Source of the DNA: Leucobacter sp. OLIS6
GTDB taxonomy: Bacteria; Actinomycetota; Actinomycetes; Actinomycetales; Microbacteriaceae
Reading direction: 5' to 3'
DNA length: 64,000 bases
NCBI RefSeq assembly: GCF_002752355.1
Contig: NZ_MRAV01000009.1
Coordinates: forward strand, 1 to 64,000
Shown: piece by piece, positions 46,913 to 54,677 of the stretch
How positions within the stretch are numbered: position 1 is the first letter of the stretch
How the letters are laid out: each line of letters begins with the position of its first letter
Translations under genes and position numbers: made by a program
Notes under the pieces: generated by a model
What the model saw: the letters and a program-made list of their open reading frames with translations, nothing else
Databases searched by the model: none
What the model was told of the DNA's origin: nothing

Positions 46913-47386
46913 GTGCGTCCCTATCTCGACAAGATCGCCCCCGAGGCGTGGCAGGCCGCCCAGGCCTTCTCCGCCTCGATCGCGGACGCCGCGACGCGGC
47001 TCGGGCTCACCCCCGCCGAGACGGAACTCATCAAGGTGCGCGCCTCCCAGCTGAACGGCTGCGCGTTCTGCCTGGATCTGCATTCCCGCGGTGCGCGCGA
47101 GGCGGGTGTGCCGCAGCAGAAGCTCGACCTGCTACCGGCGTGGCGCGAGACCCGGATCTTCGGCGAGCGGGAGGCCGCGGTGCTCGCCATCGCCGACGCC
47201 GCCACTCGGCTCCCGATGAGCGAGGACGCGCAGGCGGACCTCGCCGGCGCCCGCAATGTGCTCGGCGACGAGGCCTTCGTCGCGGCCGAATGGGTCGCCT
47301 CGGCGATCAACGCGTTCAACCGGATATCGATCCTGAGCGAGCACCCGGTACGACCGCGCGACGACGCGGGCAAGCTGCTGCGCTGA
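46913..47386 (+). CDS. AhpD-like carboxymuconolactone decarboxylase-family protein
   Basis: 157 aa, GTG start after GGAAGGAG. The redox motif is Cys50-x2-Cys53 with His57 (LNGCAFCLDLHSRGAREAG), the alkylhydroperoxidase pattern rather than that of true decarboxylases. It probably reduces organic peroxides or serves as a thiol partner. Its divergent partner across 173 bp is the quinone reductase. Confidence 0.92.
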   Translation: MRPYLDKIAPEAWQAAQAFSASIADAATRLGLTPAETELIKVRASQLNGCAFCLDLHSRGAREAGVPQQKLDLLPAWRETRIFGEREAAVLAIADAATRLPMSEDAQADLAGARNVLGDEAFVAAEWVASAINAFNRISILSEHPVRPRDDAGKLLR

Positions 47387-47442
47387 CCCGCTCTCCCCCG
47401 GGTGATCGGGGCCGAGCTCGGCACGCCAGACCCGCAGGCTCA

Positions 47443-47467
47443 CATAATGCACTATTGGTGCATTATG
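47443..47467. promoter_or_regulatory. Inverted repeat operator before the XRE-cupin gene
   Basis: CATAATGCAC-TATTG-GTGCATTATG has perfect 10-nt arms and ends 8 nt before the ATG at 47476. It overlaps the likely -10 (CATTAT at 47461-47466) of a leaderless mRNA and is strikingly AT-rich here, so it is probably the autoregulatory operator. Confidence 0.7.
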
Positions 47468-47475
47468 CTGCACAC

Positions 47476-48075
47476 ATGGATGCAGGTGCAGAGTCGCTGG
47501 CCCGGGTGATCGGAACCCGGGTACGGCAGGAACGGCTCGCTCGAGGCTGGACCCTCGACCAGCTCGCCGAGGCGGCCGGCGTGAGCCGCCGCATGGTCGT
47601 CAGTGTCGAGCAGGGGTCGGTGAATCCGAGTGTCGGCACGCTGCTCCACCTGAGCGACGCGCTCGGCCTCGGACTGCCCGCGCTGGTCGAGCCGCCCGAG
47701 CCGCGTGCGGCGAAGGTGACCCGCGCCGGCGAGGGTGCGATCCTCTGGCGCGGAGCTCCGGGAAGCCACGGCACGCTCATCGTCGGCACCGAACCGCCCG
47801 ACGTCGTGGAACTGTGGGAATGGCTCCTCGTTCCCGGCGACCGCCACGACAGCGAGGCCCACTCCGAGGGCACTCGCGAGCTCCTGCACGTGCACGAGGG
47901 CTCCCTCGATATCGGCCTCGTCGGGCAGACGCTCCGTCTCGACGCCGGGGACGCCATCGCCTTCCTCGCCGACGCCGCGCACTGGTACGAGAACCCGAAG
48001 CCGGAGCCCGCGCGATTCACGCTCGCGGTCTTCGAGCCCGGCGTCGGCATGACCCGTCCCGGCGGTGCCGAATGA
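47476..48075 (+). CDS. XRE-family regulator with cupin sensor
   Basis: 199 aa. The helix-turn-helix at about 10-65 reads VRQERLARGWTLDQLAEAAGVSRRMVVSVEQGSVNP, described by its ends; a cupin domain occupies about 110-185 with HDSEAHSEGTRELLHVHEGSL, His residues at the expected metal positions. Regulators of this layout respond to small metabolites, often amino acids. The stop overlaps the transporter start by 4 nt. No Shine-Dalgarno sequence precedes the ATG. Confidence 0.9.
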   Translation: MDAGAESLARVIGTRVRQERLARGWTLDQLAEAAGVSRRMVVSVEQGSVNPSVGTLLHLSDALGLGLPALVEPPEPRAAKVTRAGEGAILWRGAPGSHGTLIVGTEPPDVVELWEWLLVPGDRHDSEAHSEGTRELLHVHEGSLDIGLVGQTLRLDAGDAIAFLADAAHWYENPKPEPARFTLAVFEPGVGMTRPGGAE

Positions 48076-48944
48076 CCCCGAAACTCGCCTCCGCACGCGT
48101 GCCGGCCTGGTCGATGGCGATCACCGCGATGCTCATGATCCAGGTCTCGAACGCGCTCTCGGTCGGCCTCATCGACGCCATCGGGCCCGCGGGCACCGCC
48201 TGGCTGCGCATGTGCTTCGGCGCGGTGTTCCTCATCGTCATCGCCCGCCCGTCGCTCCGCTCCATTCGTCGCGCCGACGTGCCGAAGCTCATCGCCCTCG
48301 GTGTCGTGACCGGCTTCATGACGGCGTCCTTCCTCGGAGCGGTGGAACGGATCCCGCTCGGGACCGCGGTCGCGATCGAGTTCCTGGGCCCGCTGACCGT
48401 CGCCGCGCTGGCGGGAAAGCACCGCAGGGCGCTGATCTGGCCCGCACTCGCGCTCATCGGCGTCGTGCTGCTCACCGAACCCTGGGAAGGCCGGATCGAC
48501 CTCGTCGGCGTCGGCTTCGCGCTCACCGCGGCGCTCTGCTGGGCGCTCTACAACGTGCTGACGCAGCACGTCGGCGATCGCTTCTCGGGCATCAGCGGCC
48601 TCGCGCTCACGATTCCGATCGCCTCCCTCGCGATCGCACCGTTCGGGATCCCCCAGGCGATCGGCGGCGAGCTGACGTGGTGGATCGTCGCGGCAGCGGC
48701 CGGCATCGCGCTCATCACGCCGGTGATCTCGTTCGGGCTCGAGATGCTGGCGCTGCGCCGCATGACCCACCACGCGTTCGGCACACTGCTCTCGATCGAG
48801 CCCGCGTTCGGCGTGCTGACCGGCATCGTGGTGCTCAGCCAGACACCGAGCCCGATGCAGATCCTCGGCATCGCCCTCGTCGTCATCGCCGGCGCGTCGG
48901 CGCAGCGCGGTGGCGCCCGACCGCCCACCGCCGGGACGGCCTGA
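48072..48944 (+). CDS. EamA-family exporter (RhtA-like)
   Basis: 290 aa with ten predicted membrane segments. SNALSVGLIDAIGPAGTAWLRMCFGA, ERIPLGTAVAIEFLGPLTVA and the late LLSIEPAFGVLTGIVVLSQ resemble RhtA, a threonine/homoserine exporter. Co-translated with the XRE-cupin regulator, which probably induces it when its substrate accumulates. Substrate specificity is inferred only from similarity. Confidence 0.88.
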   Translation: MTPKLASARVPAWSMAITAMLMIQVSNALSVGLIDAIGPAGTAWLRMCFGAVFLIVIARPSLRSIRRADVPKLIALGVVTGFMTASFLGAVERIPLGTAVAIEFLGPLTVAALAGKHRRALIWPALALIGVVLLTEPWEGRIDLVGVGFALTAALCWALYNVLTQHVGDRFSGISGLALTIPIASLAIAPFGIPQAIGGELTWWIVAAAAGIALITPVISFGLEMLALRRMTHHAFGTLLSIEPAFGVLTGIVVLSQTPSPMQILGIALVVIAGASAQRGGARPPTAGTA

Positions 48945-48988
48945 CTGCGGAGCCGGGCCCAGCCCCGTTCCCCGATACTGGAGCAGTG

Positions 48989-49891
48989 ATGAGCATGTTC
49001 ACCGGCCTCAGCGCCTTCCCCCTCACGCCCCTGCGCGACGACCGGATCGATGAGGGAGCCTTCGTCGGGCTGATCGAGCGACTGCGCTCCGCCGACGTGG
49101 ACTCGATCACGGCGCTCGGGTCCACCGGCTCGTACCCGTACCTCGATCGCGCCGAACGCGCCCGCGTCGCCGGGCTCGCCGTCGAGCACGCGGCAGGCGC
49201 TCCCGTCTTCGTCGGGGTTGGCGACCTGCGCACCTCGCGGGTCCTGCACCACATCGACGACGCGGAAGCGGCGGGGGCTTCAGGCCTGCTGCTGCCAGCG
49301 ATGAGCTACCAGCGGCTCACCGACGACGACGTGTTCGAACTGTTCCGCACGGCGACGGAGCACACCGAGCTGCCCGTCATCGTCTACGACAACCCGGGCA
49401 CCACGCACTTCTCGTTCTCCGTCGAGCTCATCGGTCGCGTCGCCGCGCTCCCCGGGATCGGCGCCGTCAAGATCCCGAGCGTGCCCGCCGATCCGGCGGC
49501 CGCCCGCGAGCGCGTCGATGCCGTGCGCGCCGCAGTGCCCGCGGACGTCGCAGTGGGCGTCTCCGGCGACGCGTCGGCGGCAAACGGCTTGAACGCCGGC
49601 TGCGACGCCTGGAACTCGGTGATCGGAGGCGTGCTGCCCGCGCCGGCGCTAGAGATCACCCGCGCGGCGCAGGAGGGACGCCCCGCCGGCGCGGTCGCGG
49701 CCTCCGAACGCCTCGCTCCGCTCTGGAACCTGTTCGCCGAGTTCGGCGGCAGCATTCGCGTCGTGGCCGCGATCGCCGAACTGCTCGGCCTCGTCGGCGA
49801 GCGCTCGCTGCCGCTGCCGATCCGCTGCCTCACCGTGCCGCAGCGGACTCGGGTCGCCGAGGTCGTGCGCGAGCTCGGACTGACGGCATAG
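48989..49891 (+). CDS. Dihydrodipicolinate synthase-family aldolase
   Basis: 300 aa class I aldolase barrel. The Schiff-base Lys161 (AVKIPS) and Tyr133 (VYDNPG) fall at the same numbers as in E. coli DapA, and ITALGSTGSYPYL holds the GxTGE-like loop with Ser/Tyr in place of Glu. That substitution suggests a lyase for another 2-keto acid rather than biosynthetic DapA. It follows the EamA gene by 44 nt and may belong to the same transcript. Confidence 0.88.
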   Translation: MSMFTGLSAFPLTPLRDDRIDEGAFVGLIERLRSADVDSITALGSTGSYPYLDRAERARVAGLAVEHAAGAPVFVGVGDLRTSRVLHHIDDAEAAGASGLLLPAMSYQRLTDDDVFELFRTATEHTELPVIVYDNPGTTHFSFSVELIGRVAALPGIGAVKIPSVPADPAAARERVDAVRAAVPADVAVGVSGDASAANGLNAGCDAWNSVIGGVLPAPALEITRAAQEGRPAGAVAASERLAPLWNLFAEFGGSIRVVAAIAELLGLVGERSLPLPIRCLTVPQRTRVAEVVRELGLTA

Positions 49892-49892
49892 G

Positions 49893-49916
49893 CCGGGGCG
49901 GTCCACCCAGCCCCGG
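49893..49916. terminator. Stem-loop between convergent genes
   Basis: Arms CCGGGGC / GCCCCGG (49893-49899, 49910-49916) lie between the aldolase stop and the ferrochelatase stop. Confidence 0.45.
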
Positions 49917-49933
49917 ACGCACGGCGCGGATAC

Positions 49934-51154
49934 TCAGGGCGCGATTCCGGCGATCGCGGGGCCGGGCTCCACACCGGCCTTCGCACAGCATCCGGGCCGG
50001 CAGACGTCGAACCACGGGCCGATCGAGGTCGTGTTCGCGCGCTTCCCGACGGGACGGCCGATCACGCGCTCGCGAACGAGGTCGACGAGGGCGTCGACGA
50101 ACGCCGGATGGATCCCGGGGGTCGCGACGCGTCGCGCCCAGAGTCCGGCCTCCTCGGCGCTCTCGAGCGCTTCCCGGTCCAGGTCCCAGAGCACCTCGAG
50201 ATGGTCGCTCACGAAGCCGATGGGAACGATGATCACCGCGCTGCGGTCGCGCAGCTCCGCGATCGCGTCGTTGATGTCGGGTTCGAGCCACGGGGTCGAG
50301 GGTGCGCCCGAGCGGGACTGGTAGACGAGCCGCCAGGAGACGCCGGGCGCGGCTTCCCGGATCACCTGCTCTGCGACGGCGAGGTGCTGAGCCGCGTACC
50401 CGCCGCCGTCGATGTCCGAGAACAGCCCCGCTCCGGAGAGCTCAGCGTCGGCCGTCGGAATGCTGTGGGTGGTGAACAGGATCTCGATGCGCTCCCGGGC
50501 ATGGCCCGCGCGCTCGGCCTCGGCGAGCGCGCTCCACACCCCCTCGATGAACGGCTGCACGAAACCCGGGTGCGAGAAGAACTGCCGCACCTTGTCGATC
50601 TGCAGTTCGTCCTGCAGGCCGGCGGACTCGAGGGCGTCCGCCCAGTCCTCGCGGTACTGCCGGCACGAGGAGTAGGAGGAGTAGGCGCTCGTCGGGATCG
50701 CGAGCATGCGCCGGACCCCGTCGCCGGCGGCCTGCGCGAGGACGTCGTCGAGGTAGGGCGCCCAGTTGCGGTTGCCCCAGTAGACCGGCAGGTCGATCCC
50801 GGCGTCCCGAAGCGCAGCGCTGAGCGCCGCGCGCAGCTCCCGGTTCTGCTCGTTGATCGGGCTCACACCGCCGAAGTGACGATAGTGGTGCGCGACCTCT
50901 TCGAGGCGCTCGTCGGGGATCCCGCGTCCGCGGGTGACGTTGCGCAGGAACGGCATCACGTCGTCCTGCCCCTCCGGCCCGCCGAACCCGGAGAGCAGGA
51001 TCGCATCGTAGGCGACGGGCTCGGTCACGTGCTCGGGACCTGCCTGCGCCGCGGGCGTCGCCGAGGCTACCACCGCGCCGGGAGCCAGTGCGGCCGCGGT
51101 GGCCCGGCTCGGTTTGACCTCGCGTCGCGCTGAATCCTGGATCGTTTCGTTCAC
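49934..51154 (-). CDS. hemH: Ferrochelatase (coproporphyrin III type)
   Basis: 406 aa. Inserts iron into coproporphyrin III in the actinobacterial heme route. AILLSGFGGPEG opens the domain, NWAPYLDDVLAQA, FTTHSIPTADAELSG (with catalytic His) and IVPIGFVSDHLEVLWDLDREA follow. Cys164 (SSCRQY) and a C-terminal Cys385-x3-Cys389-Cys390 cluster are the likely [2Fe-2S] ligands found in actinobacterial enzymes. The GTG at 51154 has AGGAG 6-10 nt upstream. A Pro/Ala-rich N-terminal extension of about 45 residues is unusual. It is divergent from a MarR gene. Confidence 0.93.
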   Translation of the reverse strand: MNETIQDSARREVKPSRATAAALAPGAVVASATPAAQAGPEHVTEPVAYDAILLSGFGGPEGQDDVMPFLRNVTRGRGIPDERLEEVAHHYRHFGGVSPINEQNRELRAALSAALRDAGIDLPVYWGNRNWAPYLDDVLAQAAGDGVRRMLAIPTSAYSSYSSCRQYREDWADALESAGLQDELQIDKVRQFFSHPGFVQPFIEGVWSALAEAERAGHARERIEILFTTHSIPTADAELSGAGLFSDIDGGGYAAQHLAVAEQVIREAAPGVSWRLVYQSRSGAPSTPWLEPDINDAIAELRDRSAVIIVPIGFVSDHLEVLWDLDREALESAEEAGLWARRVATPGIHPAFVDALVDLVRERVIGRPVGKRANTTSIGPWFDVCRPGCCAKAGVEPGPAIAGIAP

Positions 51155-51206
51155 GTCGACTCCTGATGCTCTCGGCACGTGTCCGACTCCGAGTTCGGAC
51201 ACGCAG

Positions 51207-51249
51207 TATTTCTTTAGCTTGGCGAGAGATTAACCTAGCATGAGAAATA
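51207..51249. promoter_or_regulatory. Imperfect inverted repeat between hemH and marR
   Basis: TATTTCTTTAGCT (51207-51219) and AGCATGAGAAATA (51237-51249) are inverted copies with 10 of 13 matches, separated by 17 nt, in an AT-rich patch. TATAGA at 51248-51253 is a likely -10 for a leaderless marR mRNA (ATG at 51262). Probable site for the adjacent MarR protein. Confidence 0.45.
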
Positions 51250-51261
51250 TAGAATGGACGC

Positions 51262-51831
51262 ATGACCTCGCGAGCCCCGCATCCACCGCACGACCGGCGC
51301 GCCTCGGTGGCGCCCGAACTGCTGGATTTCGGGGACCTGCCGGAGGTCGAGGCGGAGCAGGCGCTCGAGGTCATGGCCCAGCTCGAGCGCTGGCAGCGCG
51401 CCTCGCGCGAACTCGCCGAATCCTCCGCCAAATACATGCGGCTCAATGAGACCGACATGCGAGCGATCCGGATGATCATGCGCGCGCAGCGGCGCGGCGA
51501 GATCGTCACCCCAAAGGACATCGCCCGCGAGACCGGCATCTCGAGCGCATCGACGACCAAACTCGTCGATCGCCTGGTCGACGGCGGACATCTGACCCGT
51601 ACCGCACACCCGAACGACCGTCGCACGGTGAGCATCCGGGTGACGGATCGCACCCGCCGCATCGCCCGAGACACGATCGGGCGACAGCACACGCGACGCC
51701 TCGCGGTCGCAGCTGCCATGACTCCGAATGAGCGCGCGACGGTCATCGCATTCCTCGCACGCCTCGCGGAGGCGGACGATCCCCAGGCCGCACTGTTCGA
51801 GGAGCACCCCGCATCCCCCGAGCGCCCGTGA
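51262..51831 (+). CDS. MarR-family transcriptional regulator next to hemH
   Basis: 189 aa. The winged helix spans about 65-145: KYMRLNETDMRAIRMIMRA, IARETGISSASTTKLVDRLVDGGHLTR and wing HPNDRRTVSIRVT. N- and C-terminal helices for dimerisation flank it. Divergent from ferrochelatase across 107 bp, so heme or iron supply is a plausible theme, but MarR ligands are diverse and the link is inferred from position only. Confidence 0.9.
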   Translation: MTSRAPHPPHDRRASVAPELLDFGDLPEVEAEQALEVMAQLERWQRASRELAESSAKYMRLNETDMRAIRMIMRAQRRGEIVTPKDIARETGISSASTTKLVDRLVDGGHLTRTAHPNDRRTVSIRVTDRTRRIARDTIGRQHTRRLAVAAAMTPNERATVIAFLARLAEADDPQAALFEEHPASPERP

Positions 51832-51876
51832 CTCGCGGCACCCGCCGAGCGGGCTACGCACCTCGCCGAGAACGAG

Positions 51877-51902
51877 AAAACCCCCGCCGGAGCGGGGGTT
51901 TT
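51877..51902. terminator. Bidirectional intrinsic terminator
   Basis: AAAACCCCCGC / GCGGGGGTTTT forms an 11-bp stem with a 4-nt loop and has T-runs in both directions. It separates the plus-strand marR gene from the minus-strand tRNA. The best canonical terminator in the window. Confidence 0.9.
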
Positions 51903-51908
51903 ACTTTG

Positions 51909-51980
51909 CTGGGATACCAGGACTCGAACCTAGAATGACGGTACCAGAAACCGTAGTGTTGCCAATTACACCATATCCCA
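51909..51980 (-). tRNA. tRNA-Gln (anticodon CUG)
   Basis: 72 nt cloverleaf on the minus strand: acceptor TGGGATA pairs with TATCCCA, discriminator G at 51909, D-arm TGGTGTAATTGGCA, anticodon stem ACGGT/ACCGT around loop TTCTGGT (anticodon CTG at 51947-51945), T-loop TTCGAGT. The 3' CCA is not encoded. Confidence 0.95.
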
Positions 51981-52148
51981 ATGGTGAGATTCCGAAGCCC
52001 GGAGGACTGCGGCACCGAGAGACAACTCTACATCGAACCTCGGTAAAGTTCAAAACGCGGCCGCCCGGGCGCGCCCCGACGCGGGATACTGGAGCGGGAC
52101 GAGCCCGGAGCACCCGCTCCCCCGCTCGCACGACCAGAGGAGCCACCC

Positions 52149-52532
52149 GTGATCGATCGCTTCGGCAACGTCATGATCTACGTCACCGACCCGCGCGCCG
52201 TCGCCGACTTCTGGGTCGGCACCGTCGGCTTCACCGAACTCTCGTCGCAGGAGCTGGACGGCAAGACGCTCTCGGTCGAGATCGCGCACACCCCCGACTC
52301 GGAGGCGGCGCTCACCCTGTTCGACCGCGCAGTGGTCGCCCAGATGTCGCCCGAGCTCGACCTCGCGACCCCGTCGATCCTGTTCGCGAGCCGCGACGTG
52401 CGCGCCATGCGCGATGAGCTCGAAGCGCAGGGCGTCACCGTCGGCCCGATCGCCGAGCACGGCGGGCAGACCACCTTCAACTTCGCGGACCCCGAGGGCC
52501 ACTACTTCGCCGTGCGGGAAATCGCCGGCTAA
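52149..52532 (+). CDS. VOC-family (glyoxalase-like) protein
   Basis: 127 aa, GTG start after GAGGAG. It has the two-module beta-alpha-beta-beta-beta fold: GNVMIYVTDPRAVADFWVGTVGF at the start, TPSILFASRDVRAMRDELEAQGV and GGQTTFNFADPEGHYFAVRE at the end. Metal-binding candidates are few, so it may be a non-metal binding member. Substrate unknown. Confidence 0.9.
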   Translation: MIDRFGNVMIYVTDPRAVADFWVGTVGFTELSSQELDGKTLSVEIAHTPDSEAALTLFDRAVVAQMSPELDLATPSILFASRDVRAMRDELEAQGVTVGPIAEHGGQTTFNFADPEGHYFAVREIAG

Positions 52533-52584
52533 CGCAAGATCGCCGACTCACACGCGTCACCGACAAGTATCGGTGCGGGCGAGC

Positions 52585-52619
52585 ACGGGGCCGCAGCTCA
52601 GCATGAGCCGCGGCCCCGT
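52585..52619. terminator. Stem-loop between convergent genes
   Basis: Outer 10-bp arms ACGGGGCCGC / GCGGCCCCGT, one mismatch, then inner GCTCA / TGAGC around GCA. It lies between stops at 52532 and 52647. Confidence 0.7.
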
Positions 52620-52646
52620 TCCGCATCGGAGCGCCGCCGCGACGAC

Positions 52647-53096
52647 TCAGATCAGGTCGTCGACGGCGATCGGACGGATACCGTCGCTGTGCAGCAGGAA
52701 CTGCGCGCGGACCGGCGGCCCGCCGCCCGCGGTCGCCGCTGAGAAGGCACGCGCCCAGCTGAGGTCGGCGTTCGAGAACTTCGCCGGTCCACGGCGTTCC
52801 CACACCAGCACGAGCGATGCCGCGCCGACCATCTTCGCGATCTCGCCGATGCGATCCCACAGCACGTCGATGACCGGGTCGTCAGCTCGCCCTTCGACTT
52901 CGGATGGGCCGTCGGGACTGATCGGGTAGTCGTCCATCGGCATGAGCGGGCCGACGATGCGCCGCGTGCCGTCGAGGAAGATCAGCCAGAACTGCCGCTG
53001 ATTGGCCTCGCGGAGCAGGAGTCGCAGGACCTCCTGGAGGTCGTGGTCGGTGGCGAGGACGCGTTCCGGGTCGAGCCGGGAGTCTGAAGTTCTCAT
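52647..53096 (-). CDS. Actinobacterial protein of unknown function
   Basis: 149 aa soluble protein. DLQEVLRLLLREANQRQFWLIFLD, VGPLMPMDDYP and ASLVLVWERRGPAKFSNADLSWARAF and a terminal LLHSDGIRPIAVDDL make a pattern I associate with uncharacterised actinobacterial proteins of about 140-170 aa. No catalytic motif is evident. It stands alone between two convergent/tandem genes. Confidence 0.72.
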   Translation of the reverse strand: MRTSDSRLDPERVLATDHDLQEVLRLLLREANQRQFWLIFLDGTRRIVGPLMPMDDYPISPDGPSEVEGRADDPVIDVLWDRIGEIAKMVGAASLVLVWERRGPAKFSNADLSWARAFSAATAGGGPPVRAQFLLHSDGIRPIAVDDLI

Positions 53097-53199
53097 GTCT
53101 TCGACTCTGCCGTCCGGCAGGCGGGCACGGGGCCCGATCCGGGAATCTGTGGATGGATCGCGTCTGTGGAGGGCGATACTCCCTCCGCTCAGCTCCGCA

Positions 53200-54153
53200 T
53201 CAGCTCTCGACCGGGTCCGCTCCGGGACTATCGAGCGAATCGATGTACCGCAGCACGATCCCCTCGCGCAGCGCCCACGGCGAGATCGTGAGGGTGTCGA
53301 CCTCGAACACCTTCATCGCGGTGCGCAGCACGACCGCGCCGGCCATGATCTGGTAGCCGCGCTCGGGCGTGATCCCGGGCAGGTACTCGCGCACCGAGCC
53401 CGGCATCTCGCGCAGCGAGGGCTCCCACTCGCGCAGACCGACGTAGTGCAGCGGCGCCAGATCCCCGGTGATCGGATCCGACGGCCCGCCGATGAGCCGC
53501 GCGAGCGAGCGAATCGTCTTTGACGTCCCGACGACGCGCTTCGGGCGCGGACGCTCCGAGAAGAGTTCCTCGCGCACCCGGGTGAACTCGGCCCGCGCGT
53601 GGGCGCGCAGCAGGGAGACGGCCTCGCGCGGCGGCGGATCCTCGGCCAGGAAGTTGATCGTGGACCGCCCGGCCCCGAGCGGCAGCGACACCTGCACATC
53701 GGGGTACTCGTCGGCGCCCTGGGCGATCTCGAACGAGCCGCCGCCGATGTCGAACAGCAGGATCTCGCCCGCCGACCAGCCGAGCCAGCGCCGGACGGCG
53801 AGCATCGTGATCCGGGCCTCGTCCTCGCCCGTCAGCACGCGCAGCGTGATCCCGGTCTCGCGCTCGATGCGGGCGAGCACCTCCTCGCCGTTGGCCGCCT
53901 CGCGGATCGCCGACGTGGCGGTGGCGATCAGGTCGTCGACGCCGATCTCGGCGACCGTGTCCCGGGCCTCGCGGATCGCGTCGACGATGCGCACGACGCC
54001 CTCCTCGACGATGGCACCGTCGGAGTCGAGGTAGCGCATGAGCCGCAGCACCGAGCGCTGCGAGTGGTACGGCACGGGGCTCGCGCCCGGGTGCGCGTCC
54101 ACCACCAGCAGGTGGACGGTGTTTGATCCGACGTCGATCACTCCGAGGCGCAT
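53200..54153 (-). CDS. Ppx/GppA-family exopolyphosphatase / pppGpp phosphatase
   Basis: 317 aa, the short single-domain form found in actinobacteria. ASKHA-fold motifs: DVGSNTVHLLVVD at 6-18, ATSAIREAANGEEVL, LFDIGGGSFEIAQG and a final VDTLTISPWALREGIVLRYID. Mycobacterial homologues hydrolyse short polyphosphate rather than pppGpp. The ATG at 54153 was chosen because the conserved strand begins immediately after; an upstream ATG would add a 19-residue unrelated stretch. Confidence 0.92.
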   Translation of the reverse strand: MRLGVIDVGSNTVHLLVVDAHPGASPVPYHSQRSVLRLMRYLDSDGAIVEEGVVRIVDAIREARDTVAEIGVDDLIATATSAIREAANGEEVLARIERETGITLRVLTGEDEARITMLAVRRWLGWSAGEILLFDIGGGSFEIAQGADEYPDVQVSLPLGAGRSTINFLAEDPPPREAVSLLRAHARAEFTRVREELFSERPRPKRVVGTSKTIRSLARLIGGPSDPITGDLAPLHYVGLREWEPSLREMPGSVREYLPGITPERGYQIMAGAVVLRTAMKVFEVDTLTISPWALREGIVLRYIDSLDSPGADPVES

Positions 54154-54257
54154 GTCGAAAGCATAGTGCCGCCGCGGCCCGGAATAGCGCGGGGCGGATC
54201 CGGGTTGCACCCGCGGTGCCGATGCGCGCGCATCGCACGGTTCTCGAAAGGACTCCC

Positions 54258-54623
54258 ATGCAGATCGCCCTCTGGATCGTCTCCGGCCTGCTCGCGGCCG
54301 TCTTCCTCATGGCCGGCATCGCGAAGATGTCGACGCCGAAGGAGAAGCTGGCCGAGAAGATGGCCTGGGTGAACGACTACTCCCCCGCGGGCGTGAAGCT
54401 CGTCGGACTCGCCGAGGCCCTGGGCGGCATCGGCCTGATCCTGCCGCAGCTCACCGGGATCCTGCCCGTGCTGACGCCGCTCGCGGCGACCGGCCTCGCC
54501 GTGGTGATGGTGCTCGCGATCGTCTGGCACGTGCGCCACGACGACACCAAGGCGATCGGCATGAACATCGTGCTGCTCGCAGCCTCGCTCTTCGTCGCCG
54601 TGTTCCGCTTCATCGGGTTCTGA
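54258..54623 (+). CDS. DoxX-family membrane protein
   Basis: 121 aa with four membrane segments (about 3-22, 45-65, 70-90, 100-118). FLMAGIAKMSTPKEKLAEKMAWVNDY and GLAEALGGIGLILPQLTG are DoxX-like. AAAGGA lies 7 nt before the ATG. Family members take part in redox or sulfur stress in some species, but no role is evident here. Confidence 0.85.
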   Translation: MQIALWIVSGLLAAVFLMAGIAKMSTPKEKLAEKMAWVNDYSPAGVKLVGLAEALGGIGLILPQLTGILPVLTPLAATGLAVVMVLAIVWHVRHDDTKAIGMNIVLLAASLFVAVFRFIGF

Positions 54624-54677
54624 TCGGGCGCCCGGGCGACCCGCGCGACCCCGCCGACGTCGGACGGTCCTCGCGCG

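Noticed and set aside
51205-51240. DtxR/IdeR box ahead of hemH
   Set aside because: Best alignment matches about 12 of 19 positions, concentrated in one half, which is too weak next to the 14/19 boxes elsewhere.
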